15,194 nucleotides of DNA from Lachnospiraceae bacterium (GCA_024699595.1 JAILPG010000119.1:1-15194), one strand, 5' to 3'. Counted from the stretch's first letter, positions 1 through 7,367 are shown. The notes: generated by a model not told the origin, from the sequence alone. Translations and numbers: made by a program.

Positions 1-2
1 AG

Positions 3-635
3 GTGATCATTTCAAGAGCCGTCCGGACTACCGGAATACCTTTTGCAGGCCTTGTGGTAATGGCTTTGCTTGCCGTAGTCATCATTATCCTGATCATACG
101 ACAGGTAAGATCGAAGAACCGTTTTGATGATGCAAAAAGAAAGGTTCAGATGGAAAACGAAGGTGAAAAAACCGTAGAGGAAAAGATATCCGCAGACAGA
201 AGTCCGGAAGGGACAGCTGAAAATACAGGTGATGCTTCTGCGATTCCGGGTGCCGGAATAGGTGCAGGTGCAGCGATTGCCGGAACTGCAGCCCCGGATA
301 TGGGTACGGGTACCGCAGGCGGTACCGGTGATACAGGCGCCGGCGGAACGTATACAGGTGCAGGAACTCTCGGAACCGCTTCTCCGGATATGGGTGAGAT
401 AAATACCGCAGCCCTTTCCCCAGATATGGGTGCGGGGATCACCGGAAGTACGGGTAATGCAGACGGTACCGGAGGCCTCGCAGGAGCAGGCGATTTAAAC
501 ACTGCAGCGGATGTCTCCGCAGATGATGTTAAGAACTTCATGATACCGGCTCTCGAAGAACCTGAAGAACCCGATGACTTTGACTACGATTACGATTATG
601 ATTTCGATGATTTTGACAAAGACGACATAGTGTAA
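3..635 (+). CDS. C-terminal part of a membrane-anchored low-complexity protein (5' end outside window)
   Basis: Not recognised. The frame is open to the window edge and the GTG at 3 has no room for a ribosome binding site, so this is probably the tail of a longer protein. Visible parts are one hydrophobic membrane segment (about residues 14-33), a basic stretch after it (RQVRSKNR), then about 110 residues rich in Gly, Ala and Thr with three PDMG repeats (bases 291-305, 381-395, 417-431), and an acidic tail of Asp/Tyr/Phe at about 189-209. By the positive-inside rule the low-complexity tail should be cytoplasmic and any upstream domain outside the cell; this is inference. The gene converges on the glycyl radical enzyme gene. 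Confidence 0.6.
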   Translation: MIISRAVRTTGIPFAGLVVMALLAVVIIILIIRQVRSKNRFDDAKRKVQMENEGEKTVEEKISADRSPEGTAENTGDASAIPGAGIGAGAAIAGTAAPDMGTGTAGGTGDTGAGGTYTGAGTLGTASPDMGEINTAALSPDMGAGITGSTGNADGTGGLAGAGDLNTAADVSADDVKNFMIPALEEPEEPDDFDYDYDYDFDDFDKDDIV

Positions 636-638
636 TAA

Positions 639-669
639 TGTGCCGGAGGGGACGGTTCTTTTTGGCACA
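639..669. repeat. Short palindromic intergenic repeat, intact copy
   Basis: A 31-base element with perfect 6-base ends TGTGCC (639-644) and GGCACA (664-669) fills the 37 bases between two convergent genes. The interior has GGAGGGGACGG followed by TTCTTTTT. Its position suggests it may also end transcription from one or both sides. Related but degraded sequence is seen at 10166-10190 and possibly 13362-13380. It resembles small REP/MITE-like palindromes common in Clostridia, but that is from memory, not a search. Confidence 0.55.
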
Positions 670-672
670 CCG

Positions 673-3630
673 TCAAGCGTAGTCTGCCCTGTGTATGAGC
701 TCAAGCTGCAGATCGCGGTTTAGCTGGGTGAAATATGCATTATAGCCCGATATCCTTACCATGAGATCCTTATACTCATCAGGATGGGCCATGGCTGCGC
801 GCATCGTATCTGAGGATACGATATTAAACTGCATCTGCATTCCGCCAAGCTCTGCATAGGCTGAAGCATAATCCGTTATGTGCCTAACGGTCTGTTCATG
901 CCTGTCATTAGGCGACGGATTAACCTTTACATTGAAGGCGATATTGTTGTTCATGTTATCAGGATCAAGCTTTGCCACATCCCGTATGTTGTCAAGAAGA
1001 CTCTTTGAAGCGCCGGCTTCGGGAGTCAGACCAGGAGTAAACGGCATAAAGGCAAGCCGTCCTGAGGGAAGCGCACCTGTTAAGGATCCGAAGGCCACAT
1101 GATTGGACATTGACCAGAAGCCCGTGGTATAGTGTCCGCCGCGGAAATTGGTATGTGACCAGAAGCATTCCTTCATGAATTTCGTCACGGAATTGGCCAT
1201 TTCAACGGCTTCGTCATTTCCCGATCCGAATTTCGGAACTTCTGTCAGGATGATATTTCTCATGACTTCGTTTCCTTCAAAATTATTCTTTACCGCATCT
1301 ACAAGTTCGGAAAAGGTATACTGTTTCCTGTCATAGACCAGAGTCTTTATAGCCATGAGCGAATCAACAATGTCGGCAAGTCCTATGCAGGCTGTGCCTG
1401 AGGAGTTATACTTTGCTCCTCCCTTCGTCGCATCGAGACCTTTTTCAATGCATCCCGTGATCAGCGCACTCATAAAGGGCGTGGGACGGATAACACTGTG
1501 AGCCTCCCCCAGATAGTTGTTGTATTCACAGGTTGCATCAGCAAGAAATCCAAGCTGTACAAAGAAGGCATCGCGGAACTGTTCAAATGTACTGAATGTA
1601 CTTACGTCCCCGGTTTCGGGCCCCACCTTCCAGTGCATGAGAGGGTGATATCCGTTGTAAAGCGCCATCTCCAAAGCCGCGACCATATTGAACATCATGC
1701 AGTTGGTATGCCCCATATGTTTACCCGAGATGGTGGGTTCCACGCATCCTGTGGCAGACCAGTCATTACGGTCTTTAGGATCGTAATTATGGTCCTTAAG
1801 CGATTCCATGACAACCTCATCATTATGAATTGACGGTGTGGAAGTAGTATGGATGTTGACTTCGCACAGTCTTTTCAGATAGGTCTTGCTGTTGGCGGTC
1901 TTATTATATCTGGCGTTTATATTGGGGTCACGCATGCTGAGTATTTCGGTGACCTTTAAAAATACATAGGTCATGTCGCAGACCGCATCTCTTCCATCAG
2001 GAGTTATCCCTCCGAGAGTGATGGCCTGATCTGAGGAGCTTCCTCCAAACAGGTAATTTCCTATGTCGGGAACAAGCGGCACATGATCCTGACAGCGCAG
2101 ATAGAAACAACCCAAAAGCTCGATGACATGATGAACATACTCTTTTTTCTCATCCTCTGTCTTAAGCTTTTCCATATCGGCTTCAAAATAAGGCTGGAGC
2201 CACTGATCCATTCTTCCGAGCGAAAATCCGGCATTTGTGCTTTCCATGTGAACGCCGATCCAGTGTATCCAGACGGCATGCACAGCCTCATCGATATTTC
2301 TCGCGGGAAATTCGGGAGAATGGGAAACAGCATCCGCTATCACCTGCAATTCTGCCTTACGTTTCGGATCCTTTTCACTTTCGGCTTCTTTTTTTGCAAG
2401 CTCTGCGAGATTTCTGGCATAAGCTATCATGCCTTCATAGCATGTGATCATCGCTCCTAAGTACTGCTTCTTTTCTTCCGTTATGGAAGGATCCTTATCC
2501 ATTTCATTTCTTATCTCTTCTATGATGCCCGAAAGGCCGAGCCTTAAAAGCTTTGGATAATCAAGTATTGTATGGCTTAATGCGACCGTCTTCCATAAAA
2601 AGCATGCAGCCCAGCGTTCATCAAGCTTCTGTCCTATCGGCTCGTGATATTTTTTCCTTACGTATTCCCTGAAGTTTCTGTCGGCCCAGTATGGAAAAAT
2701 ATCCGAATTGAGCGCATCTATCTCTTCCTGAGTCAGTGGTTCATAAGGCTGCAGCGAGCGCTTGTTTACCGTAAGCAGCTCACCCCAGAATAACACACCA
2801 ACGCCGTCCGGATAAATGGGAACACCTATCTCCTTCGTGGTAGTCGTTCCGGCAAGAAGATCATCTTTTCGTATTATAGGTTTCTTGTTTTCCATCAGGT
2901 ATTTAAAGGCCTCTGCCTGCCTGACCTCCGGTATCCAGGGGGTGCCGTCACTTTTTCCCTCAAAACCGTTTTTCCTGAAGAAATCTGTCAGAAGCTGTGC
3001 ACGTTCCGTGCATACTGCTGGGTTTTTATCAAGATGGATATCAAGGAATCTTCTGAGCCTTGGAAAATCATCCATTGAATATGTTGAAAGATATGGGTCA
3101 TTTATTAGACACTTTACTCCAGGATCCACAGAGACCGCCCTAAGATAACTCACGGGTTTCTTCTTCCGTCTGGTTGCCTCTAGATCATCAACCATGGCTT
3201 TCCCGCTCATCTCACGCTCTTTTATCTGTGCCTTCATCTGTCTGATCTGCTTATTCTTCATAAGCACTGATATAAGGAGATTGAAAAATTCCAGATAACT
3301 CATGTTTCCGGTCATACTCATCCTGTTCTTAAGCATCAGATTAAGCACCTCATTGGGCGGAAGGGAAGCAAGCTGCGAAAGCACAGAGGTATCCTGAAGG
3401 GTGAGCAGGGTATCGACTCCCTCGATATCTCCGGATACTTTTGCCTTACCGTCTAAAAAGCGGATGCTCTGACAGACCGAACCGTCTTCGGTGGTGAGGC
3501 CTATGGAAAAATTCATCCATCCGTCCTTTGTCTTTAAATATCTCTGATTCTTTGGAACCTTCGAAAATTCGAAAGCAAAGAACTTTAAAACAGAATGTGT
3601 GAGTAAGTTTGCGACTGATGTTTTGCTCAT
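673..3630 (-). CDS. Glycyl radical enzyme (PFL-like family) with N-terminal SCP2-like extension
   Basis: A 985-aa oxygen-sensitive glycyl radical enzyme. The radical loop RISGY has its Gly at residue 962, 23 from the C-terminus, and the thiyl motif TGCVEP has Cys629. The Cys-Gly distance (333) is close to that of dehydratase-type enzymes such as glycerol dehydratase. GCVEP, with Glu two residues after Cys, is shared by glycerol/propanediol dehydratase, choline TMA-lyase and hydroxyproline dehydratase, whereas true pyruvate formate-lyase has two adjacent Cys. So an eliminase is more likely than PFL; the substrate is unknown. The N-terminus is about 195 residues longer than usual: residues 30-125 alternate strands and a Gly-Asp turn and end in a MTGNMSYLEFFNLL-like segment, resembling an SCP2 lipid-binding fold. 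The start at 3630 has AAGGAG 7 bases upstream; the longer reading from 3687 would overlap the activase. Second gene of the activase operon. Confidence 0.9.
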   Translation of the reverse strand: MSKTSVANLLTHSVLKFFAFEFSKVPKNQRYLKTKDGWMNFSIGLTTEDGSVCQSIRFLDGKAKVSGDIEGVDTLLTLQDTSVLSQLASLPPNEVLNLMLKNRMSMTGNMSYLEFFNLLISVLMKNKQIRQMKAQIKEREMSGKAMVDDLEATRRKKKPVSYLRAVSVDPGVKCLINDPYLSTYSMDDFPRLRRFLDIHLDKNPAVCTERAQLLTDFFRKNGFEGKSDGTPWIPEVRQAEAFKYLMENKKPIIRKDDLLAGTTTTKEIGVPIYPDGVGVLFWGELLTVNKRSLQPYEPLTQEEIDALNSDIFPYWADRNFREYVRKKYHEPIGQKLDERWAACFLWKTVALSHTILDYPKLLRLGLSGIIEEIRNEMDKDPSITEEKKQYLGAMITCYEGMIAYARNLAELAKKEAESEKDPKRKAELQVIADAVSHSPEFPARNIDEAVHAVWIHWIGVHMESTNAGFSLGRMDQWLQPYFEADMEKLKTEDEKKEYVHHVIELLGCFYLRCQDHVPLVPDIGNYLFGGSSSDQAITLGGITPDGRDAVCDMTYVFLKVTEILSMRDPNINARYNKTANSKTYLKRLCEVNIHTTSTPSIHNDEVVMESLKDHNYDPKDRNDWSATGCVEPTISGKHMGHTNCMMFNMVAALEMALYNGYHPLMHWKVGPETGDVSTFSTFEQFRDAFFVQLGFLADATCEYNNYLGEAHSVIRPTPFMSALITGCIEKGLDATKGGAKYNSSGTACIGLADIVDSLMAIKTLVYDRKQYTFSELVDAVKNNFEGNEVMRNIILTEVPKFGSGNDEAVEMANSVTKFMKECFWSHTNFRGGHYTTGFWSMSNHVAFGSLTGALPSGRLAFMPFTPGLTPEAGASKSLLDNIRDVAKLDPDNMNNNIAFNVKVNPSPNDRHEQTVRHITDYASAYAELGGMQMQFNIVSSDTMRAAMAHPDEYKDLMVRISGYNAYFTQLNRDLQLELIHRADYA

Positions 3631-3640
3631 TGTATTCTCC

Positions 3641-4552
3641 TTAGCATGAGATGTCCCGTTTTCTGAATATTTCTTTACAGTGCTCAAGCTTTTCTTCTGT
3701 CTGCCAGTGCTCTGTCCGTATGAGATCGTTTTTTGTTTCTTTCCCGAGCCCTTCTGCTTTTTTATACCAGGTGGGATTGTAAGGCAGCAGCTCTGTCTCC
3801 AATATATCTAAGGTTTCATAAAGCTCTGCTATGGCCTCCAGATTCTTATCGGTATCGGTGATGCCGGGGATCAAAGGCGTGCGTGTCAGAAAGTAAAACC
3901 CGTCGAATCTGGAGTCCTTATTGAGGCGCCTTAAGTTTTGTAAGATCAGATCATTCGGAACGCCGCAGTATTTAATATGTGCATCCCTGTCAATAAGCTT
4001 TATGTCCATATAGACCCCGGACAAAAGCGGAAAAAGATGTTTTTGGATCTTTTCATAATCAAAGTGACCGCAGGTTTCCAGATAAACACTTATACCTTCC
4101 CTATAAAGCTCCGATGCCAGTTGCCCGCACCACTCCGGAAACATTGCCGCTTCACCGCCCGTCAGGGTGACCCCGCCGCCCGATACATCATAGAAAGGCT
4201 TGTCCTTAACGCATTGTTCGACTATGGATTCGATGCTCATCTCTGTTCCGAGGCGTTCAAGACATTTCGGAGGGCATTTTTTTGTACAGGAAAAACAGCG
4301 GACGCATTTTGACCGGTCAACTATGCCATGATGATCCGGAGATGCGGCCTTTTTTTCACAGACACGCTCACAGCTTTTGCATCCGATACATTTATCTGTG
4401 GACACAAAAAGCTCCGCTTCAGTTTTTTTACCCTCGGGATTGTGGCACCATACGCAGTCAAGCGGACAGCCTTTTACAAATATTGCAGTCCGTATGCCCG
4501 GTCCATCATCAAGCGAGTTTCCTTTTAAATTAAGGATCAAAGGTGTATTCAT
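3641..4552 (-). CDS. Glycyl radical enzyme activating enzyme (radical SAM)
   Basis: A 303-aa radical SAM protein that should install the glycyl radical on the enzyme encoded 10 bases downstream. Near the N-terminus are DDGPGIRT and the CxxxCxxC cluster site C29-C33-C36 (followed by HNPEG), typical of the PFL-activase family. Residues 55-97 hold a ferredoxin-like insert with two Cys sets (C55-C58-C61-C65 and C83-C86-C89-C93), found in activases of non-PFL glycyl radical enzymes. GGGVTLTGGE (about 125-134) fits the SAM-binding GGE motif. The ATG at 4552 has no good ribosome binding site; a TATAAT sits at 4560-4565 on this strand, so the message may be nearly leaderless. The paired order activase-enzyme means both are likely made only under anaerobic or substrate-induced conditions. 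Confidence 0.93.
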   Translation of the reverse strand: MNTPLILNLKGNSLDDGPGIRTAIFVKGCPLDCVWCHNPEGKKTEAELFVSTDKCIGCKSCERVCEKKAASPDHHGIVDRSKCVRCFSCTKKCPPKCLERLGTEMSIESIVEQCVKDKPFYDVSGGGVTLTGGEAAMFPEWCGQLASELYREGISVYLETCGHFDYEKIQKHLFPLLSGVYMDIKLIDRDAHIKYCGVPNDLILQNLRRLNKDSRFDGFYFLTRTPLIPGITDTDKNLEAIAELYETLDILETELLPYNPTWYKKAEGLGKETKNDLIRTEHWQTEEKLEHCKEIFRKRDISC

Positions 4553-4559
4553 CAGAACA

Positions 4560-4565
4560 ATTATA
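4560..4565 (-). promoter_or_regulatory. Possible -10 element of the activase operon
   Basis: TATAAT on the minus strand (plus-strand attata) lies 7 bases before the activase ATG, so transcription would begin at or just before the start codon. No convincing -35 hexamer is seen at 16-18 bases, which would fit activator-dependent expression or a chance match. Confidence 0.25.
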
Positions 4566-4616
4566 GCTTACTTTTGCGTATATTTATAGATTTTGTTGTG
4601 ATATGATCAGGTTGGC

Positions 4617-4645
4617 TTGACTTAGGAACATTTGTTCGATATAAT
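4617..4645 (+). promoter_or_regulatory. Sigma-A promoter of the DUF5131 gene
   Basis: TTGACT (4617-4622) and TATAAT (4640-4645) are separated by 17 bases. The expected start of transcription is near 4652. This rules out the upstream TTG codon at 4632 as a start, because it lies inside the promoter. It sits in the 150-base divergent region shared with the activase operon. Confidence 0.7.
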
Positions 4646-4706
4646 TGGAAATGTCGAAGGATTTTCTGCTATTTTGGCTCACTCTAGACGAAGAACGATC
4701 AAGACT

Positions 4707-5513
4707 ATGCAGCAGTTATCACTTTTCCCGGAACAAAATATTGATCCACGCTCTCCCATGACGGTCAACTGGAATCTATGGCACGGATGCACCAAAGCAA
4801 GTGCCGGATGTCTGCACTGTTATATGTACCGCCGCGATGAATCCGTAGGAAAGGATCCCACTGTCGTTCAGAAGACAGAGAGCTTCGATCTGCCGGTAAG
4901 GGTACTACGGTCAGGACGGTACAAGGGAAGATACAAGATCCCTTCCGGGTCGCATATAACCACCTGCTTTTCTTCGGATTTTTTTCATAAGGATGCTGAT
5001 GAATGGCGAAATGATGCATGGAGCATGATGTATGAAAGAAGAGACTGCACTTTTTTCATGATCACTAAAAGGCCGGAGCGGATCGCAGACCATCTCCCAT
5101 CAGACTGGAGTAAAAACTGGGATCATGTCACCATAGCCGTTACCTGTGAAAATCAGGAAATGATCGATAGGAGGCTTCCTGTCTACCTCTCTCTCCCGCT
5201 CTTTCATCATGCCGTGATGATAGAGCCGATGCTTGGCGTCGTGGATCTTCGCCCGTATATTGAAAGCTACAGATCTGCGGACGGATCTCCTGTTCTGAAA
5301 CATGTCTCTGTCGGCGGCGAATCCGGAGCGGATGCAAGGATATGTGATTATGCATGGGTAGAGGACGTCCACTCACAGTGTATCAATAACGGGATCTCCT
5401 TCTACTATCACCAGACCGGAGCAAAGCTTTTAAAAGGCGGCAAGCTGTACAGCATTCCAAGATCATTGCAGCACTCACAGGCGCACCGGGCAGGGCTTGA
5501 TACCGGAAACTGA
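4707..5513 (+). CDS. DUF5131 / phage Gp37-Gp68 family protein
   Basis: A 268-aa protein starting MQQLSLFPEQ. It has the family hallmark NWNLWHGCTKASAGCLHCYM, giving a C-x6-C-x2-C set at C28, C35 and C38 that suggests a radical-SAM-like iron-sulfur site, followed by SGSHITTCFSSDFF, the FFMITKRPER segment, MIEPMLG and VGGESG. These match the phage Gp37/Gp68 (DUF5131) family, whose biochemical role is not established to my knowledge. The ATG at 4707 is chosen because the longer frame begins inside the promoter; its ribosome binding site is weak. The gene is divergent from the activase and convergent with the TetR gene. No other phage gene is nearby, so it looks like a resident orphan. Confidence 0.8.
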   Translation: MQQLSLFPEQNIDPRSPMTVNWNLWHGCTKASAGCLHCYMYRRDESVGKDPTVVQKTESFDLPVRVLRSGRYKGRYKIPSGSHITTCFSSDFFHKDADEWRNDAWSMMYERRDCTFFMITKRPERIADHLPSDWSKNWDHVTIAVTCENQEMIDRRLPVYLSLPLFHHAVMIEPMLGVVDLRPYIESYRSADGSPVLKHVSVGGESGADARICDYAWVEDVHSQCINNGISFYYHQTGAKLLKGGKLYSIPRSLQHSQAHRAGLDTGN

Positions 5514-5560
5514 CATTGCCTTCAGGCGGACACTTCACTCCTGTTATACTGCATGTTCCT

Positions 5561-6115
5561 TTAATCCAGGATCCTGTCTATATAATCCAGAATGCATTTT
5601 TTCTTTTTTGCCGCACTCATCTTTTCAAATTCAGGAGAATGAATGGTTGCCGACAGACCATAGAGAAGCTGTCCCGCAAGGATATCATGAGGCATGCTGT
5701 TCGTTGTTCCCCATTTACCGATCATTTCACATATAAGGGGACGGAGCGCCTCAAGAGTTCCGTCGTGCATCGCTGCCTGTACACTCCAATGAACATTACC
5801 CTGTATCTGACCAAACTCTTCCATGGATCTTTCATACATTGGGAGAAATGTCTTTACAAAATCCTGTCTTGAACTGCAATCCGAAAGCATCGCTTCAAAT
5901 TTCTCCCGATAATCCTTAAAAAATTTTTCCACCACACGGTCAAACAGCAAGTCTTTTGATCTGAAGTAGTGATAGAACATCCCTATCTCACCGCCGACCT
6001 CATTCATTATCATCCTGACGGAGGTCGCTTCATAGCCATGCTCAAAAAAAAGCTTCATAGCCGTCCCGATTATCTCATCCCTTTTTCCGCCTTCAAGTAC
6101 CGCTTTCCTCGCCAC
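5561..6115 (-). CDS. TetR/AcrR family transcriptional regulator
   Basis: A 184-aa regulator. Residues 11-56 form the TetR helix-turn-helix: IIGTAMKLFFEHGYEATSVR, then IMNEVG and the usual GMFYHYFRSKDLL ending. The remaining about 125 residues are a helical ligand-binding domain with no assigned effector. The GTG start at 6115 has GAGGAG 7 bases upstream and lies 23 bases inside the preceding hydrolase gene, so the two are translationally coupled. The probable operators are the paired palindromes at 7285-7309 and 7343-7367 in front of the hydrolase, making this an autorepressor. That link is inferred from position and symmetry. Confidence 0.92.
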   Translation of the reverse strand: MARKAVLEGGKRDEIIGTAMKLFFEHGYEATSVRMIMNEVGGEIGMFYHYFRSKDLLFDRVVEKFFKDYREKFEAMLSDCSSRQDFVKTFLPMYERSMEEFGQIQGNVHWSVQAAMHDGTLEALRPLICEMIGKWGTTNSMPHDILAGQLLYGLSATIHSPEFEKMSAAKKKKCILDYIDRILD

Positions 6116-7271
6116 CTGTTTTCTCCTCTATCCAGTCTGATATGGTATCAAGCAGCAATCCCATGTTGCCAACCTGACAATGGTGATCTGCCTGTTCCTC
6201 TTTTGTAAAGAGCCGTCCCGTCACGCTGCGGGCATTTATAAGCGCATCTATCTGATCCTTAAAGAACACCGTATAGATATCGGCTGCACCCGCAAGTACC
6301 AGTGTATCCTGGGTTATCAGATTTGAGATCTCTTTGGTGTTATATTTCCTGATATGATTAAAATACTCACAGGGAGTGTGGACATCCTCATAGATCGCAT
6401 ATCCCTGCAACAGAAGCCATTTCGTGAAATATTTCTGATCAAACTTCTTATTAAGCGACCGCCATAAGATATTCTTCGGATGTCTTGTCAGGTAATCGAA
6501 AAACTTTCCGAAGCTTCCCATCTTATTCAGTATGGCGCCATAGAAATCATAGATCAGATCATACATAACGAGGCGTGAGATCCTCTTATCATAAGCTGCC
6601 GCTCTTGTTGCCAGATACCCGCCAAGCGATACGCCTATGAGCGTTACATCATTAAGGGAAAAATAATCTAGTACTGCCCCGGTGCAGTGCTCCCATTCAG
6701 GTGTCATCCTCGCATCATAATGCATTAACACCTCTCCCTGTCCTGGCCCCTCAAAGAAATACACATTGTAGGATTTTTCGTAAAAATACGGAAGCATGGC
6801 CAGCAGATCCTGAGCTATGCTGTCATATCCGCCGTGAATGACTATGGTTCCTCTGGGGTTCTCACATACTGCATGATAAACAGGCAGTTCATAGTCCTTA
6901 AACGGTATCCTCGTTACCTTAAGGTAGGGAAACTGTTCATAATACTCATTATAGAGCTTCATGCATCTGTCATACAGTACATGCTTAAGACTCCTGCCAT
7001 CAGCATCTTTTTCTCCGCTTAAAGTATAAAACTGGGCTGCGCGGTAACATGTTGCAGCCTTTAATGGTTCATTCAGCTGCTCAGCTTTTTCTCCGGTCTC
7101 CATGAACAGTGCGATCCACTTTTCAAAACTGTCGATCCTGCCTCCTATATCCATGACTTCTTCCTTAGAAAAGACACCATAAGTATAAAATCTGTTCAGT
7201 TGAAAGTTCAACCCTTCATCTTCGTTGAAAGGATAATAGCCTGCCTGAAACAACACTTTTTCATTTGTCAT
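6093..7271 (-). CDS. Alpha/beta hydrolase (FrsA / dihydroxypseudooxynicotine-hydrolase-like)
   Basis: A 392-aa hydrolase. A helical N-terminal part (about 1-125) precedes the alpha/beta-hydrolase core. Visible core motifs are the oxyanion segment VIHGGYDS (144-151), FEGPGQGE (173-180), the nucleophile elbow GVSLGG with Ser215, an acid candidate Asp331 in GAADIYT, and His363/His364 in ADHHCQVGN. The GPGQG motif and large helical N-terminus fit the FrsA / 2,6-dihydroxypseudooxynicotine hydrolase group, often C-C or ester hydrolases; the substrate here is unknown. No signal peptide, so cytoplasmic. The ATG at 7271 has GGAGG 8 bases upstream; the longer frame to 7355 runs back through the promoter and operators and is rejected. 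Overlaps the TetR gene by 23 bases, which suggests the regulator senses a substrate or product of this enzyme. Confidence 0.88.
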   Translation of the reverse strand: MTNEKVLFQAGYYPFNEDEGLNFQLNRFYTYGVFSKEEVMDIGGRIDSFEKWIALFMETGEKAEQLNEPLKAATCYRAAQFYTLSGEKDADGRSLKHVLYDRCMKLYNEYYEQFPYLKVTRIPFKDYELPVYHAVCENPRGTIVIHGGYDSIAQDLLAMLPYFYEKSYNVYFFEGPGQGEVLMHYDARMTPEWEHCTGAVLDYFSLNDVTLIGVSLGGYLATRAAAYDKRISRLVMYDLIYDFYGAILNKMGSFGKFFDYLTRHPKNILWRSLNKKFDQKYFTKWLLLQGYAIYEDVHTPCEYFNHIRKYNTKEISNLITQDTLVLAGAADIYTVFFKDQIDALINARSVTGRLFTKEEQADHHCQVGNMGLLLDTISDWIEEKTGGEESGT

Positions 7272-7284
7272 ATGCGCATCCTCC

Positions 7285-7309
7285 ATAAACAGAATATCGT
7301 TCTGTTTAT
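7285..7309. promoter_or_regulatory. Probable TetR operator O1
   Basis: A perfect inverted repeat: ATAAACAGAA (7285-7294), 5-base spacer, TTCTGTTTAT (7300-7309). It covers the predicted transcription start of the hydrolase-TetR operon and abuts its GGAGG ribosome binding site (7280-7284). A bound repressor here would block transcription. Confidence 0.75.
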
Positions 7310-7311
7310 TT

Positions 7312-7340
7312 AGGATACAATATAATAAAGGGGTTGTCAA
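7312..7340 (-). promoter_or_regulatory. Promoter of the hydrolase-TetR operon
   Basis: On the minus strand TTGACA (7340-7335) is followed after 17 bases by TATCCT (7317-7312), which has 4 of 6 consensus bases. The start of transcription would fall near 7305, inside operator O1. The -35 hexamer lies directly beside operator O2. Confidence 0.65.
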
Positions 7341-7342
7341 TA

Positions 7343-7367
7343 ATAAGTAGAACATTATTCTGTTTAT
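7343..7367. promoter_or_regulatory. Probable TetR operator O2
   Basis: A second copy of the palindrome with the same 5-base spacer: ATAAGTAGAA (7343-7352), then TTCTGTTTAT (7358-7367). The right arm is identical to O1 and the left arm matches at 8 of 10 bases. It lies just upstream of the -35, 58 bases from O1 centre to centre. Confidence 0.65.

Noticed and set aside
146..541. Pro/Ala-rich 131-aa reading frame on the minus strand
   Set aside because: It is the complement of the Gly/Ala/Thr low-complexity region and has no ribosome binding site; a shadow of the plus-strand gene.
1498..1833. Plus-strand ORFs inside the glycyl radical enzyme gene
   Set aside because: Complementary-frame shadows of a strongly conserved coding sequence, without start signals.
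673..3630. Calling the enzyme pyruvate formate-lyase (pflB)
   Set aside because: The active site is GCVEP with a single Cys; pyruvate formate-lyase needs two adjacent Cys, and the length differs by more than 200 residues.
3631..3687. Longer start for the glycyl radical enzyme at 3687
   Set aside because: It would overlap the activase by 47 bases, while the ATG at 3630 has an excellent AAGGAG 7 bases upstream.
4651..4761. Short 36-codon ORF at the start of the DUF5131 transcript as a leader peptide
   Set aside because: Its ATG falls at the predicted transcription start and it has no ribosome binding site; composition looks random.
7272..7355. N-terminal extension of the hydrolase
   Set aside because: These codons run through the promoter and both operators; the ATG at 7271 has GGAGG at proper distance.
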